Below are positions 1-9,743 of a stretch of DNA of 64,000 nt, one piece after another. Within the stretch, counting starts at the first letter, position 1, and the number at the start of each line of letters is the position of its first letter. The position numbers and the translations under genes are program-made. The notes under the pieces were generated by a model that did not search any database, was not told where the DNA came from, and saw nothing but the letters and a program-made list of their open reading frames with translations. The DNA comes from Terriglobia bacterium. Lineage in GTDB: Bacteria; Acidobacteriota; Terriglobia; Acidiferrales; UBA7541. The stretch covers positions 54,319 to 118,318 of the forward strand of contig JAIQES010000004.1 in assembly GCA_020073705.1 (NCBI GenBank). Direction: 5' to 3'.

Positions 1-60
1 CAAACGAAAACGCCGGCCGAGCGAGAAGACCAGCACCCGCTGGTTCATTACGATATAAGA

Positions 61-774
61 TTGCCTAAACTCACACTCGGGCAACAGATTCAGATCCCGG
101 TTATCGGCTGGATCGTCTGGGCCGTAATTCGCGTCCTGGGGCCAACGGTGCGATTCGAAGTTCTGGGCGGGCAACGGGCCGGGCGCGATTACCGCCCGGA
201 CCGGCCTCCTCACGTCTATGCCTTTTGGCACCGGTGCATTTTTACCGCAACGTGGTATTTCCGGAACCGCAACGCCGTGCTGATGAACACGACAAATTTC
301 GACGGGCAGTGGACGCGCCGCGTGATCGAGCGGCTGGGGTATCAAACGGCGCAGGGCAGCTCGACGCGAGGAGGATTGCGCGGACTCGCCGTCATGGCAC
401 AACGGCTTGAGGAGGGCGTCGATGCCGCTTTTACAATCGATGGCCCGCGCGGGCCGCGCTATGTCGCCAAACCCGGCCCGGTGATGCTGGCTCGCCGAAG
501 CGGCCGGCCCATTATCTTGTTCCACGTGGGACTCGAACGTGCTTGGACGCTCGAGAAGACCTGGGATCTGTTCCAGATTCCGAAACCCTTCACTCGCGCC
601 GTTGTTGTGATCGCGCCGCCAATCGAAGTGGCCGAAGACGCGAACCGTGAAACGGTGGAGCAAAAACATCAGGAAATGCAGAAAATGCTCGAGCGCTTGC
701 GCGACGTGGCGGAATCCTGGTTCTCCCTCACTGACGCGGAGCGGGAGCGCGAACGCGGGCTCTGGAATGCCTGA
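61..774 (+). CDS. lysophospholipid acyltransferase family protein (DUF374-like)
   Basis: TTG-start ORF; AFWHRCIF, TIDGPRGPRYVAKPG motif typical of DUF374 acyltransferases. Confidence 0.8.
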   Translation: MPKLTLGQQIQIPVIGWIVWAVIRVLGPTVRFEVLGGQRAGRDYRPDRPPHVYAFWHRCIFTATWYFRNRNAVLMNTTNFDGQWTRRVIERLGYQTAQGSSTRGGLRGLAVMAQRLEEGVDAAFTIDGPRGPRYVAKPGPVMLARRSGRPIILFHVGLERAWTLEKTWDLFQIPKPFTRAVVVIAPPIEVAEDANRETVEQKHQEMQKMLERLRDVAESWFSLTDAERERERGLWNA

Positions 775-781
775 ATGACGT

Positions 782-1933
782 TCAGCGGCTAGCGTCGCTG
801 AGCGTCACCTGCGCTTCCATTTTCTGTCCGCCGCGATAGTACTCGACTTTCACCGTGTCGCCGGGCCGTTTCCGGTTCAGGGCCAAATTCAAATCGAGCT
901 GGCTTGTGATCGGCCGGCCATCAATACCGGTCACCACATCCCCGCCGAGCAGGACCCGCCGCATGCCGAGGATGGCCTCGCGATTTCCGCCGCGCAGGCC
1001 CGCGCGCTCGGCTGGTCCGCCCGGTGTGACGCGCTCGATCAGCAAACCCTCTTTCACAGGCAGTTTCAGCGCCTCCGCCACAGGGGGAGAAATCACGCGA
1101 GCCTCGACCCCCATGGTAGCGCGCCGCACGCGGCCCTCACTGATCAGGTCCTGGGCGATGAGCCGCGCCGTACTGATCGGGATGGCGAAGCCAATTCCGG
1201 CGGTCGTTCCGGAGGGCGTAAAGATGGCTGAGTTGATACCGATGACGTCGCCATGCGAGTTCAGCAGCGGGCCGCCCGAATTGCCCTGGTTAATCGCGGC
1301 ATCGGTTTGAATCGCGCCGTCAATGACCGTGGTCTGGCTTGTTTGGACGGTTCGCCCGAGCGCGCTGACGACACCGGTCGTGAGCGTGCTTTGAAATCCA
1401 AAAGGATTCCCAATGGCGAGCACGCGCTGTCCGACCTGCAGGCTATCTGAATCGCCCATGGTGAGCGCCGGAAGTTTGCGTTCCTTGGGGTCGATCTTCA
1501 CCAGCGCAACGTCGTTGCGCTCATCGGCGCCGATAAATTTGGCGTCGTAGTGAGAGCGGTCGCCCAGCGTGACGGAAATGGCTTGCGCACCCTGCACGAC
1601 GTGGAAATTGGTCAGAATGTAGCCGCGGGGGTCAATCACGAAACCCGAACCGGCGCCTTCGACGGGAACCGGCTCCATGAAGACATCGTACTCGAGTGTG
1701 CGCGTCACGATATTGGCCACGGCCGGTGCGGCTTGACTGTAGATCTTCACGTTGATCAATTCATCGCCCACCAGCTCAGATTTCTTCAAGTCGGGGAAAA
1801 CGGCCGGCACTGCGTCAACATGTTCGGGCTGTCGCTGGCCCCATCGGCTTCCCGCCCAGTATGCTCCGAGCACCAGCACCAGGCCCATGGCCAGCAGGCG
1901 GACAATGCCGCCAGTGTCTCTCCCTTTGGTCAT
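782..1933 (-). CDS. HtrA/DegP-type trypsin-like serine protease with PDZ domain
   Basis: TNFHVV, DVALVKID, QGNSGGPLL catalytic motifs intact; N-terminal TM; C-terminal PDZ. Confidence 0.9.
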   Translation of the reverse strand: MTKGRDTGGIVRLLAMGLVLVLGAYWAGSRWGQRQPEHVDAVPAVFPDLKKSELVGDELINVKIYSQAAPAVANIVTRTLEYDVFMEPVPVEGAGSGFVIDPRGYILTNFHVVQGAQAISVTLGDRSHYDAKFIGADERNDVALVKIDPKERKLPALTMGDSDSLQVGQRVLAIGNPFGFQSTLTTGVVSALGRTVQTSQTTVIDGAIQTDAAINQGNSGGPLLNSHGDVIGINSAIFTPSGTTAGIGFAIPISTARLIAQDLISEGRVRRATMGVEARVISPPVAEALKLPVKEGLLIERVTPGGPAERAGLRGGNREAILGMRRVLLGGDVVTGIDGRPITSQLDLNLALNRKRPGDTVKVEYYRGGQKMEAQVTLSDASR

Positions 1934-1952
1934 GTCGATTTCCCTCCGGCTC

Positions 1953-2579
1953 CTAATTGGATCGCTCGGATTCTATTCGTTTGAGCTTGGCGAAGAGCGC
2001 AACCACCTGCTCCCGCGTGTGTTCGAGCGACCCCGAGCAATCAATTTCTTCATCGGCCATGCGGCGCTTTTCTTCGATCGGCATCTGCGCGGCGATACGC
2101 TGCCTGGCTTGTTCGCGCGTGAACCCTCTGCCCGCATCCTGTTGCATCAGGCGCGCAAGCTGCTGCTCGGGCGCGCACCAGGTAACCACCAGGCAGTCCA
2201 GCTCCTTTGTGTATTCCGCTTCGATCAGCAAGGCCGCCTCGACTATGGCAATGGCATGCGGCTCGGCCCGTTCGATCGCAGCAAGCTCCTGGTCCAGCGC
2301 TTCGAGCACGCGCGGATGCACGATGGCGTTCAGCCGGGCCAGGCGAGCCGGATTGGCAAAAACAATCGCCCCGAGCTTCCGGCGATCTACGCGGCCATTG
2401 GAGGTGAGGATCCCGCGGCCAAATTCCCGCACTACATCCTCGTAGGCTGCTGCCTCCGGCTCGATCAAACGATGCGCGATCTTGTCGGCGTCGAGCACGT
2501 GGCAGCCAAGTTCGCGAAGCATCGCAGCAACCGTGGTCTTACCGCTGGCGATTCCGCCGGTCAGACCTACGCGCAGCAT
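1953..2579 (-). CDS. coaE: dephospho-CoA kinase
   Basis: MLRVGLTGGIASGKTTVAAMLRELGCHVLDADKIAH P-loop and CoaE signature. Confidence 0.93.
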   Translation of the reverse strand: MLRVGLTGGIASGKTTVAAMLRELGCHVLDADKIAHRLIEPEAAAYEDVVREFGRGILTSNGRVDRRKLGAIVFANPARLARLNAIVHPRVLEALDQELAAIERAEPHAIAIVEAALLIEAEYTKELDCLVVTWCAPEQQLARLMQQDAGRGFTREQARQRIAAQMPIEEKRRMADEEIDCSGSLEHTREQVVALFAKLKRIESERSN

Positions 2580-3574
2580 CAGGGTCTTAGCGCCATGGCG
2601 CTGGGTGAATTCACGGCGTTTGCGCGCCCGCGCCGTTGGCGGGCCGCCTTCACCGTGTTGCTCATCAGCATGGCGATGGTAAGCGGTCCGACGCCGCCCG
2701 GCACCGGCGTGATGGCCCCGGCAACTTCCGCGACGTCCGGGTGAACGTCGCCAACCAGCACGGAACCTTTCTCGCGGAACTGCGCCAGCTTCACGGGATA
2801 TTTTGCGAAAATGCGTTCCGCCCCGGCTGCATCGGTGATGCGATTGATGCCGACATCAATCACCGTCGCGCCGGGACGCACCCATCCGGGCTCGACCATG
2901 GCGGCGCGGCCGATCGCGGCGACGATGACATCAGCGCGCCGCACGACCTCGGGCAGGCTGCGAGTCTTCGAATGACAGATGGTCACTGTTGCGTTGGCAT
3001 GCATCAGCAGCAGCGCCATAGGCTTGCCGACGATGTCGCTGCGCCCGACGACGACCGCATCGGCTCCCTCTAGGGGGATGCCGCTCCGGCGCAGAATTTC
3101 CATCGCTCCGGCGGGCGTGCAGGCTACAAGCCCCGGACGGCCAGAGACCAGGCGTCCGAGGTTTGACGGGTGAAAGCCGTCCACATCCTTCGACGGGTCC
3201 ACGGCCTCGAGCACACGCTTGGTGTCTACTTGCGCCGGAAGGGGAAGCTGCACAAGGATTCCGTCCACATCGTCGCGCGCGTTGAGTTCCTCGACCAGAG
3301 CGAGCATTTCATCGGTCGATACCGTGGCGGGCGGGGTGTGTCGCCAGCTCCCCAGCCCCAATTGTTCGCACGCCGCGATCTTGCTTCGCACATAAATCTG
3401 CGAGGCTGCGTTTTCACCCACCAGAACTGCGGCCAGACCGGGGCGAACTCCGGCAGAAACCAGAGCAGCAATTTCCTGCTTCAGTTCGGCGTAGATCTGA
3501 TCCCGAATCGCATTGCCGTTGAGGATGCGGGCCGTCACGTTCGCTCCTGGCGCAGAGATTAAACTATGATTCAT
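2579..3574 (-). CDS. folD: bifunctional methylenetetrahydrofolate dehydrogenase/cyclohydrolase
   Basis: YVRSKIAACEQLG, QLPLP, DVDGFHPSNLGRL, PGGVGPLTIAML motifs; start set at MNHSLISA (3574) because the upstream ORF extension runs through intergenic repeats. Confidence 0.93.
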   Translation of the reverse strand: MNHSLISAPGANVTARILNGNAIRDQIYAELKQEIAALVSAGVRPGLAAVLVGENAASQIYVRSKIAACEQLGLGSWRHTPPATVSTDEMLALVEELNARDDVDGILVQLPLPAQVDTKRVLEAVDPSKDVDGFHPSNLGRLVSGRPGLVACTPAGAMEILRRSGIPLEGADAVVVGRSDIVGKPMALLLMHANATVTICHSKTRSLPEVVRRADVIVAAIGRAAMVEPGWVRPGATVIDVGINRITDAAGAERIFAKYPVKLAQFREKGSVLVGDVHPDVAEVAGAITPVPGGVGPLTIAMLMSNTVKAARQRRGRANAVNSPSAMALRP

Positions 3575-3669
3575 TTTGATGATAGCACAGGCTGTGTAGC
3601 GAATCGGCCTGCGGGAGATCGGTTCACTCTGTATCTCTGGAAGAGCGTGAAATGGGTTTGCGGGTTTGA

Positions 3670-3885
3670 GTAGCACAGGCTTCAGCCTGTGTGCCGTTCC
3701 GAAAGTACAAGAACCAAAACTACAGGCTGAACAGCTTGTGGAAAAGTGGGTTAGGGTGTCATTCCGAGCGAAGCGAGGAATCTCTCTTTGTTCAAAACCC
3801 AAGAAAAGAGAGGTTCCTCGGTACGCAGCGTGCCTCGGAATGACGATGTTTAGAGTTGTTCCACAGACCGTGAAGCCTGTGCTAC
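3670..3885. repeat. nested inverted repeat: outer arms GTAGCACAGGCTTCA / TGAAGCCTGTGCTAC
   Basis: Outer arms at 3670-3684 and 3871-3885 are exact 15-nt reverse complements and enclose the GTCATTCCGAG element. Confidence 0.8.
3758..3844. repeat. GTCATTCCGAG...CTCGGAATGAC palindromic intergenic element, copy 1
   Basis: gtcattccgagcgaagcgaggaatctctc...gagaggttcctcgg...cctcggaatgac; second copy at 61609-61714. Confidence 0.8.
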
Positions 3886-3969
3886 GCGATCTAGTTCTTC
3901 GTTCTACTCGATCAGGAAACACGGACTAATTCGCTTCGACCCTGTCAACTGCGGAAGGACATAAGGGGG

Positions 3970-4053
3970 GAAAACCAAAACCTCCCACCGCTCGAAAACC
4001 GCGAGCAGTGGGGCACCCCGAAGTTCAAAATCGCTCAGAGGCTGCGGCACCCG
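3970..4053. repeat. GGGGCACCC/GTTCAAA dispersed repeat, copy A
   Basis: aaaaccaaaacctcccaccgctcgaaaaccgcgagcagtggggcaccccgaagttcaaaatcgctcagagg, near-identical to 4801-4888. Confidence 0.8.
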
Positions 4054-4060
4054 GCTGCCG

Positions 4061-4510
4061 TTAGGAAGCGATTCGCGTTCTCTGTGCTAAAACGGCTCGC
4101 CAGTTGCCGCTGCGCTTAATGAACACGCGAACTTCGCGAAATTGGCCGCTCATGTCCTTGCCTGCGCGGCTACCCTTGATGGCTCCATGGAATGTGACCA
4201 CCGCCGTCTCGCCGTAGATGCGTACTCGGATGTCTGAAACATCGAACGATTCAAACCTCGTGCTTCCATCCCTGATCCCCTGCAATGTCTCAGCTTTGGT
4301 GCGCACGATTCCATTATCTCTCGTGATTGTGTAATCGTCTGTAGTCGTCCGATCTAACACGGCAGCATCACCTTTCAAATCTGCGTCAATCATTTGCTTC
4401 AACACTCCTCGGACCTCTTGCTCTGCATTGTCGCTCTGGGCCAATACAACGCCAGCGGTAGCCAAAACCAACACAACAAACGCCACAACTGCGAAGAGCC
4501 GCTTCCTCAA
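4061..4510 (-). CDS. secreted DUF4440/SnoaL-like (NTF2 fold) protein
   Basis: Signal peptide MRKRLFAVVAFVVLVLATAGVVLAQ; NTF2-like pattern (VRGVLKQMIDADLKGDAAVLDRTTTDDYTI...). Confidence 0.65.
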   Translation of the reverse strand: MRKRLFAVVAFVVLVLATAGVVLAQSDNAEQEVRGVLKQMIDADLKGDAAVLDRTTTDDYTITRDNGIVRTKAETLQGIRDGSTRFESFDVSDIRVRIYGETAVVTFHGAIKGSRAGKDMSGQFREVRVFIKRSGNWRAVLAQRTRIAS

Positions 4511-4659
4511 CTTTTCCTCCTCGTGAAACTTCTCTGATTCTCAATTTACTTTGGGCGGATGGGCCAGCCTTTCGGTTTCTCTTAACGGCGCGCTACGACC
4601 GGATACTACCACTCTCGTTGGTCGACATATAGTTATGACACCGAGTCTCCGGTTGTCCC

Positions 4660-4888
4660 AGAGTTGACGCCGTTTCAAGGGTGGGTTCTTGGTTTGATTT
4701 CCTATGTCCAAAGGATTGAGACGCCGGGGCGGACATGACCACCGGAAATTCAATCGTGCATCAAATCTGCGCCACCCGCCGTGAGATTCTTGAATGGAGG
4801 CAAAAAACCAAAGCCTCCCACCGCTCGAAAACCGCGAGCAGTGGGGCACCCCGAGGTTCAAAATCGCTCAGAGGATGGCGCACTCGGC
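4660..4888. repeat. GGGGCACCC/GTTCAAA dispersed repeat, copy B with inverted left arm
   Basis: Left arm gtttcaagggtgggttcttggttt is imperfectly complementary to aaaccaaagcctcccaccgctcgaaaa; right arm near-identical to copy A. Confidence 0.7.
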
Positions 4889-4896
4889 GCGCACCG

Positions 4897-5421
4897 TTAC
4901 TTCTTGATTTTCTCGTATCTGCCCATCAGTTCCGCTTGATCGATGATGTGGCTTTTCATCGCGTCTTCGAGGTCTTTCCGATTGGCTATTTTGGCGTTAC
5001 CCAATTTTACGTCGAGTGCATACAGGCGAAAGAAATAGCGGTGTTCGCGGTCCGGCGGGCACGGTCCAACGTAACCGGCCTTCCCCATGCCGTTCAGACC
5101 CTGGCTATTCTCGCCCTCCTTGATTCCCTTGCTGTCCGGGGCAATGTCCCACACGAGCCAGTGGTCGAACTCACCGGTTGGCATCAAAGTTTTAGGGACG
5201 TCGGGATCAAACATGATGAGGACGAGGCTCTTGGCGGTCTTGGGAACGCCGGTGAATTGCAGAGGCGGGTTAGGTGGATTTTGCGCGTCACACGTGTACT
5301 TCAAGGGAATCGACGCGCCCGCTGTAAAGGCGGAACTCTTGATTCCGATTTTCGCGGATGCGTTCAGGGAAACAACGAGCATTGCCAGTGCTACTGCTGC
5401 GTACTGAAGCCTTTTGCGCAT
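4897..5421 (-). CDS. YbhB/YbcL family Raf kinase inhibitor-like (PEBP) protein, secreted
   Basis: IPLKYTCDAQNPPNPPLQFTGVPKTAKSLVLIMFDPDVP...HWLVWDI...GYVGPCPPDREHRYFFRLYALD PEBP signature; start set at MRKRLQY. Confidence 0.85.
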   Translation of the reverse strand: MRKRLQYAAVALAMLVVSLNASAKIGIKSSAFTAGASIPLKYTCDAQNPPNPPLQFTGVPKTAKSLVLIMFDPDVPKTLMPTGEFDHWLVWDIAPDSKGIKEGENSQGLNGMGKAGYVGPCPPDREHRYFFRLYALDVKLGNAKIANRKDLEDAMKSHIIDQAELMGRYEKIKK

Positions 5422-5679
5422 TCTGGGGCCTCCCAAGACCGACTCGGATTTTGCCACTCGACTGTTGCTGTGTTGCATTCTCAACTGGAATTTCTTTTTT
5501 GATCTCAAAAACGATGAGATAGTATACCTGTTTCGGTTGTCCGCAACACTGTGAAACGATTTTCATCGGCAGCACTTCCGACGGACTGCCATCCGCACCA
5601 GCACAGCCCGAAATTGCCCCCGATCCAGTCGGGTGCCCCCATGGTTTGCGAAGCAGAGCATGGGCGGGTGTTTTTCAGA

Positions 5680-8406
5680 CTAGTAGATGTCGTACTGCTC
5701 CCAATGCAACGTCGGATCGGACTGGATGATGACGCTCTTGTGCGTGCTCTGTTCGAGTTCTTCGATCAGCGACGATTCGCGCGTCTTGAGGGTCTTGGCG
5801 ATCTCCGGGTTGACGCGCAGCGTGATGCTTTGCGCGTCGAGATCGGCGGCCATCTTCCGCGCCTCGGCCTGAATCTCGTAGCAGATCGTGGGAATCGACT
5901 TGACCATGCCGGAGCCAGTGCAGTAGGGGCACGGCTGGCACAGCACGCGTTCCAGGGCTTGCTTGGTGCGCTTGCGCGTGATGCACACCAGGCCGAATTC
6001 GTTGAACGAGAGGGCTTTCGAAGGGGCGCGATCCTGGCTAAGCGCCTGATCGAGCGCGGCCATGACTTTATCGCGGTTGCGCCGCTCTTCCATGTCAATA
6101 AAGTCCACGACGATGATGCCGCCCAGGTCGCGCAGGCGGATCTGGCGGACGATTTCTTTCACCGCCTCGAGGTTCGTCTTGACGATCGTATCCTCAAGGC
6201 GCGTGGAGCCCCGGCCGACGTACTTGCCGGTATTGATGTCGATCGCGACAAGAGCTTCGGTGTGGTTGATCACGATATGCCCGCCCGACTTGAGCCACAC
6301 TTTCGGGCGCAGCGCCTTGTCGAGCTCCTGCTGGATGCCGAATTCCTCGAAAATCGGCGATTCTTTGGTGTAGAGCTTCACTCGACCGACCATCTTCGGC
6401 TGGAAGCGGCTGATGAACTCGACAACCTTGCCGAACTCCTCTTCGTTGTCGAGCCAGATGGCGGCGTAATCATCGCTCAGGTAGTCGCGCAGGATGCGCT
6501 CGACAAGGTTCAGGTCGCGGTGGAGCAGGGAAGGAGCGTGGCGCTGCTCGGCGTTCGCGCGGATCGTGTCCCAGGAGCGGCCGAGGAATTCTACGTCGGT
6601 CCGGATTTCCTCGTCGCTTGCGCCGGCTGCCGCAGTCCGCACGATGAATCCGCCGGGGAATGTTCCCTTCGCTTCGGTCACCACCCGCCGCAGCCGCGAG
6701 CGGTCTTCCGCCGAGCCAATGCGGCGTGACACTCCGATGTGGTCCACCGTGGGCATGTAAACCAGAAAGCGGCCCGGCAATGCAACGTGGCTGGTGATGC
6801 GCGCGCCTTTCTTTCCGAGCGGTTCCTTGGCGATCTGCACGATGATTTCCTGGCCCGCTTTCAGCATTTCAGAAATAAGCTGCGGACGCCGATGTTGCTC
6901 GTGCCGGGGGCTTGGATGCGAGTATTGGTGGGGCCGGTGTTCATTCGGACGGCCGCCGCGCTGCCTGCCGCCCTGCCGCCAGCCGCGCCGCATCGGCCGC
7001 TGAAACCGGGCGCGCGGTTGATCGGAAATGCGGGCGCTCGTGGGTTGTGCTTCGGAGTCCTGCGGCGCCTCGGGTGCATTGTGCTCCCCGTCAGGAGCAT
7101 CCATGTGCTCTTCCATGTGCTCCGTGGATGATTCCGCGGCCAGCGCTTCGTCGTGCATTCCATCTGCCGTGGCTTCGGCTTCCGCAGCCTCAGCCTCATG
7201 ATCGTCATGTAATGCGTCTTGCAGCTCGTCGAGTTCCGCCGCTTCCACGAATGGTTCGGCGGCTGCTTCCTCCACTTCTGTTCGCTCTTCGGCCTCTGCC
7301 TGCGCCTCTTCGTGCTTGGCCTCGGCAAGTTGTTCAGCGAGCGCGCTCATTTCGTCTTCGGAAAGAGCAGCGCCATTGGGGGATCGGACTTCTGTTACTT
7401 CGGTACGTTCGGGTTCTGGCTCGTGATGAGTTTCCGGCTCGGTGATCCGCGGAGGCGAGGAAACCGGCGTCACCTCGGGAACTTCCTCAGCTGGAATGGA
7501 CGCGGCAGGACGCAGTTCCGCGTATTCCTCCATTACGGATGCTCCCGGTAACGAGGAAGTGTAAAGAGAATCGGGCAAGCCGGCTGCAGATGGCTGCTGC
7601 GTGGAATCCGCCGCGGAAACCGGTGGTTCAGCCTGGAGAGCCGGGGTGCCGGCGGCAGCCTCAGCCGGGGGCACAGCCGGAGCGGCCGGGATTCGATCCT
7701 TATACTTGGCTAACGACTCGCCCGGAAGAATGATCGGCACAAAATCAGCTGGGGGAGGTTCATACGGCTGGGATTCGCGCGGGCGCGAATCGAAAGGCCG
7801 TGGTGAAGCATATTTTGATGGTGGCAAATCGCGGCCTGGCCGCTGGCCGCGCCCGCCGCCTTGGCGTCCCCAGCGGCGATTACGTCCGCCGCGGTCGTTA
7901 AAGCCGCCCCGTCCGCGGTTCGGTCTTTGCTCGTACGGCCGCTGTGTGTGTTGAGCGGGAGGCGCGGGTTGTGCGCCGGCATCGGGAAGAGCGGATGGGC
8001 CAGTCTCGGCAAGCGGGGAAGCAGCGCCCTCGAAGGCGGCTGGTGGTGGTGCGGCAGTGACGCTCGGTTCATGCGCCACGCCACCGTTGGTCGACGGAGC
8101 AAACACTTCGCCGCCCTGTTGTTCCATCTTTTGGACTTTAGTCTCGACCGGATTGGGAACGTGGTCGTAGTCCTCGAGATGTTCCAGGAAGTCGCTGACG
8201 TAGAGGAAAGCGTCGCTATCGAGCCCAATGTCGACAAAGGCCGACTGCATACCGGGGAGAACTCGTGTGACGCGACCTTTGTAGAGGCTTCCGACTAAAG
8301 CAAATTCTTTTTCCCGTTCAATGTAAATCTCACAAAGCTGCCCATCTTCCACAATAGCAACCCGCGTCTCGTGAGGGGTCGCGGAAATCACAAGCTCCTT
8401 CGACAT
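5680..8406 (-). CDS. rng: ribonuclease E/G family protein with large insertion in the S1 domain
   Basis: S1 halves, HRDLNLVERILRDYL, VAIDINTGKYVG, GGIIVVDFIDM, CQPCPYCTGSG Zn-link. Confidence 0.9.
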   Translation of the reverse strand: MSKELVISATPHETRVAIVEDGQLCEIYIEREKEFALVGSLYKGRVTRVLPGMQSAFVDIGLDSDAFLYVSDFLEHLEDYDHVPNPVETKVQKMEQQGGEVFAPSTNGGVAHEPSVTAAPPPAAFEGAASPLAETGPSALPDAGAQPAPPAQHTQRPYEQRPNRGRGGFNDRGGRNRRWGRQGGGRGQRPGRDLPPSKYASPRPFDSRPRESQPYEPPPADFVPIILPGESLAKYKDRIPAAPAVPPAEAAAGTPALQAEPPVSAADSTQQPSAAGLPDSLYTSSLPGASVMEEYAELRPAASIPAEEVPEVTPVSSPPRITEPETHHEPEPERTEVTEVRSPNGAALSEDEMSALAEQLAEAKHEEAQAEAEERTEVEEAAAEPFVEAAELDELQDALHDDHEAEAAEAEATADGMHDEALAAESSTEHMEEHMDAPDGEHNAPEAPQDSEAQPTSARISDQPRARFQRPMRRGWRQGGRQRGGRPNEHRPHQYSHPSPRHEQHRRPQLISEMLKAGQEIIVQIAKEPLGKKGARITSHVALPGRFLVYMPTVDHIGVSRRIGSAEDRSRLRRVVTEAKGTFPGGFIVRTAAAGASDEEIRTDVEFLGRSWDTIRANAEQRHAPSLLHRDLNLVERILRDYLSDDYAAIWLDNEEEFGKVVEFISRFQPKMVGRVKLYTKESPIFEEFGIQQELDKALRPKVWLKSGGHIVINHTEALVAIDINTGKYVGRGSTRLEDTIVKTNLEAVKEIVRQIRLRDLGGIIVVDFIDMEERRNRDKVMAALDQALSQDRAPSKALSFNEFGLVCITRKRTKQALERVLCQPCPYCTGSGMVKSIPTICYEIQAEARKMAADLDAQSITLRVNPEIAKTLKTRESSLIEELEQSTHKSVIIQSDPTLHWEQYDIY

Positions 8407-8608
8407 GAAAACTCCTCGGAGGACATCGCCGCAATCCGGCTGGGCGCATACAGGAGCGCTCTATTCCACTGTGTGGAACCGCCGGGGAAGTCGCCAGTAT
8501 GGATCTTCCGTAAGTCACGCGATGCTAGCCTCGCAATCAAAATTTCTTTCCAGCGGGCCGCTCGCTTCATTCGCAGCGCGGCTCGGGCCGGAAAGCAGTG
8601 CCACGGGC

Positions 8609-9697
8609 TCAGTTGACGAATCGCCGGATGCGGACGTTCATCACCAGTCCCAATGCCAGAAACACAAACAGTGTGGCCGAGCCGCCGTAGCTCATCAGCG
8701 GCAGCGGAATTCCGGTGACCGGCATAAACCCGATCACCATAGCCACATTGACCAAGACATGAAAACCTAACACTGCCGCCACGCCCATTACCAGAAACAT
8801 CCCCGCGCGGTCATGCGCGCGCTGGGCGTTCTGAACCAACCGCAACAGCAGGAACATATATAACAGTAGCGCAATGAAGACTCCGGCAAAGCCTAGTTCT
8901 TCCGCGAGCGCCGCCAGAATAAAATCCGAATACCGCACCGGCACGAAGCCTAATTGATTTTGGCTCCCGTTGCCAAGTCCTTTCCCCCAGAATCCGCCGG
9001 AACCCACGGCGATTTTCGATTGCAGAATCTGATAGCCCGCGCCGCGGGGGTCTTCTTCCGGTCGAAGGAAGGTCGTCACGCGTTCCTTCTGGTAAGGCTT
9101 CAGGAAGTGCCAGCCGACCGGCAACATGAGCGCGGCCAGCGCCAGCACCGCCAATGCATGTTTCCACTGCAGCCCGGCTAAGTAAGCTCCCACAGCTAAC
9201 AACGGCACAAGCACTAACGCCGTGCCCAAGTCGGGCTGAAGCATGATCAATGCGAGTGGCAAGCCAACTGCGGCGGCCACTTTGATGAGATCACCGAGTT
9301 CAAGCTGTTCCGTCCGCACTTCTGCGAAGAAGCGCGCCACAACTATAATTATAATCAACTTCACCAGTTCTGACACCTGCAAAAAGCCCCCGAGAATCGG
9401 GAGCCACCGTTTGGCGCCGAAGCGCGTATGGCCGATAGCCAACACCGCGATCAGCGCCACAATCGCGATTAGGTACAGCACGGGGGCCTGATCCATAATC
9501 GTGTGGTAGTCCACGCGCGACACCAACACCATCAAGACGACTCCAATCGCGATCCAGTACATTTGGTGCGTATGCATTCCCGCGAGATGGCTCGCATGCG
9601 TCGCGGACCAGATCTCCAATACACCAATCCCGCAGATGCTGAGCGCCGTGACCAGCAGCCACCAATCATAATCGCGGATGCTTGTGCCTTCCTTCAT
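8609..9697 (-). CDS. rodA: rod shape-determining protein RodA (SEDS family)
   Basis: DYHTIMDQAPVLY, multi-TM, GLGNGSQNQLGFVPVRYSDFILAALAEELGF, GIPLPLMSYGGSA. Confidence 0.93.
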   Translation of the reverse strand: MKEGTSIRDYDWWLLVTALSICGIGVLEIWSATHASHLAGMHTHQMYWIAIGVVLMVLVSRVDYHTIMDQAPVLYLIAIVALIAVLAIGHTRFGAKRWLPILGGFLQVSELVKLIIIIVVARFFAEVRTEQLELGDLIKVAAAVGLPLALIMLQPDLGTALVLVPLLAVGAYLAGLQWKHALAVLALAALMLPVGWHFLKPYQKERVTTFLRPEEDPRGAGYQILQSKIAVGSGGFWGKGLGNGSQNQLGFVPVRYSDFILAALAEELGFAGVFIALLLYMFLLLRLVQNAQRAHDRAGMFLVMGVAAVLGFHVLVNVAMVIGFMPVTGIPLPLMSYGGSATLFVFLALGLVMNVRIRRFVN

Positions 9698-9743
9698 GGC
9701 CTCACTATTTCGATTACGACGTTCGAGATCAGACGCAAAGTTC

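Noticed and set aside
3575-3922. N-terminal extension of the FolD ORF (447 aa)
   Set aside because: The extension translates intergenic inverted repeats; FolD homology begins at MNHSLISAPGANVTARILNG
5551-8298. Many long ORFs antisense to rng (e.g. 5551-6729, 6912-7445, 7861-8298)
   Set aside because: Shadow ORFs from GC-rich codon bias and low-complexity coding sequence; no family signatures
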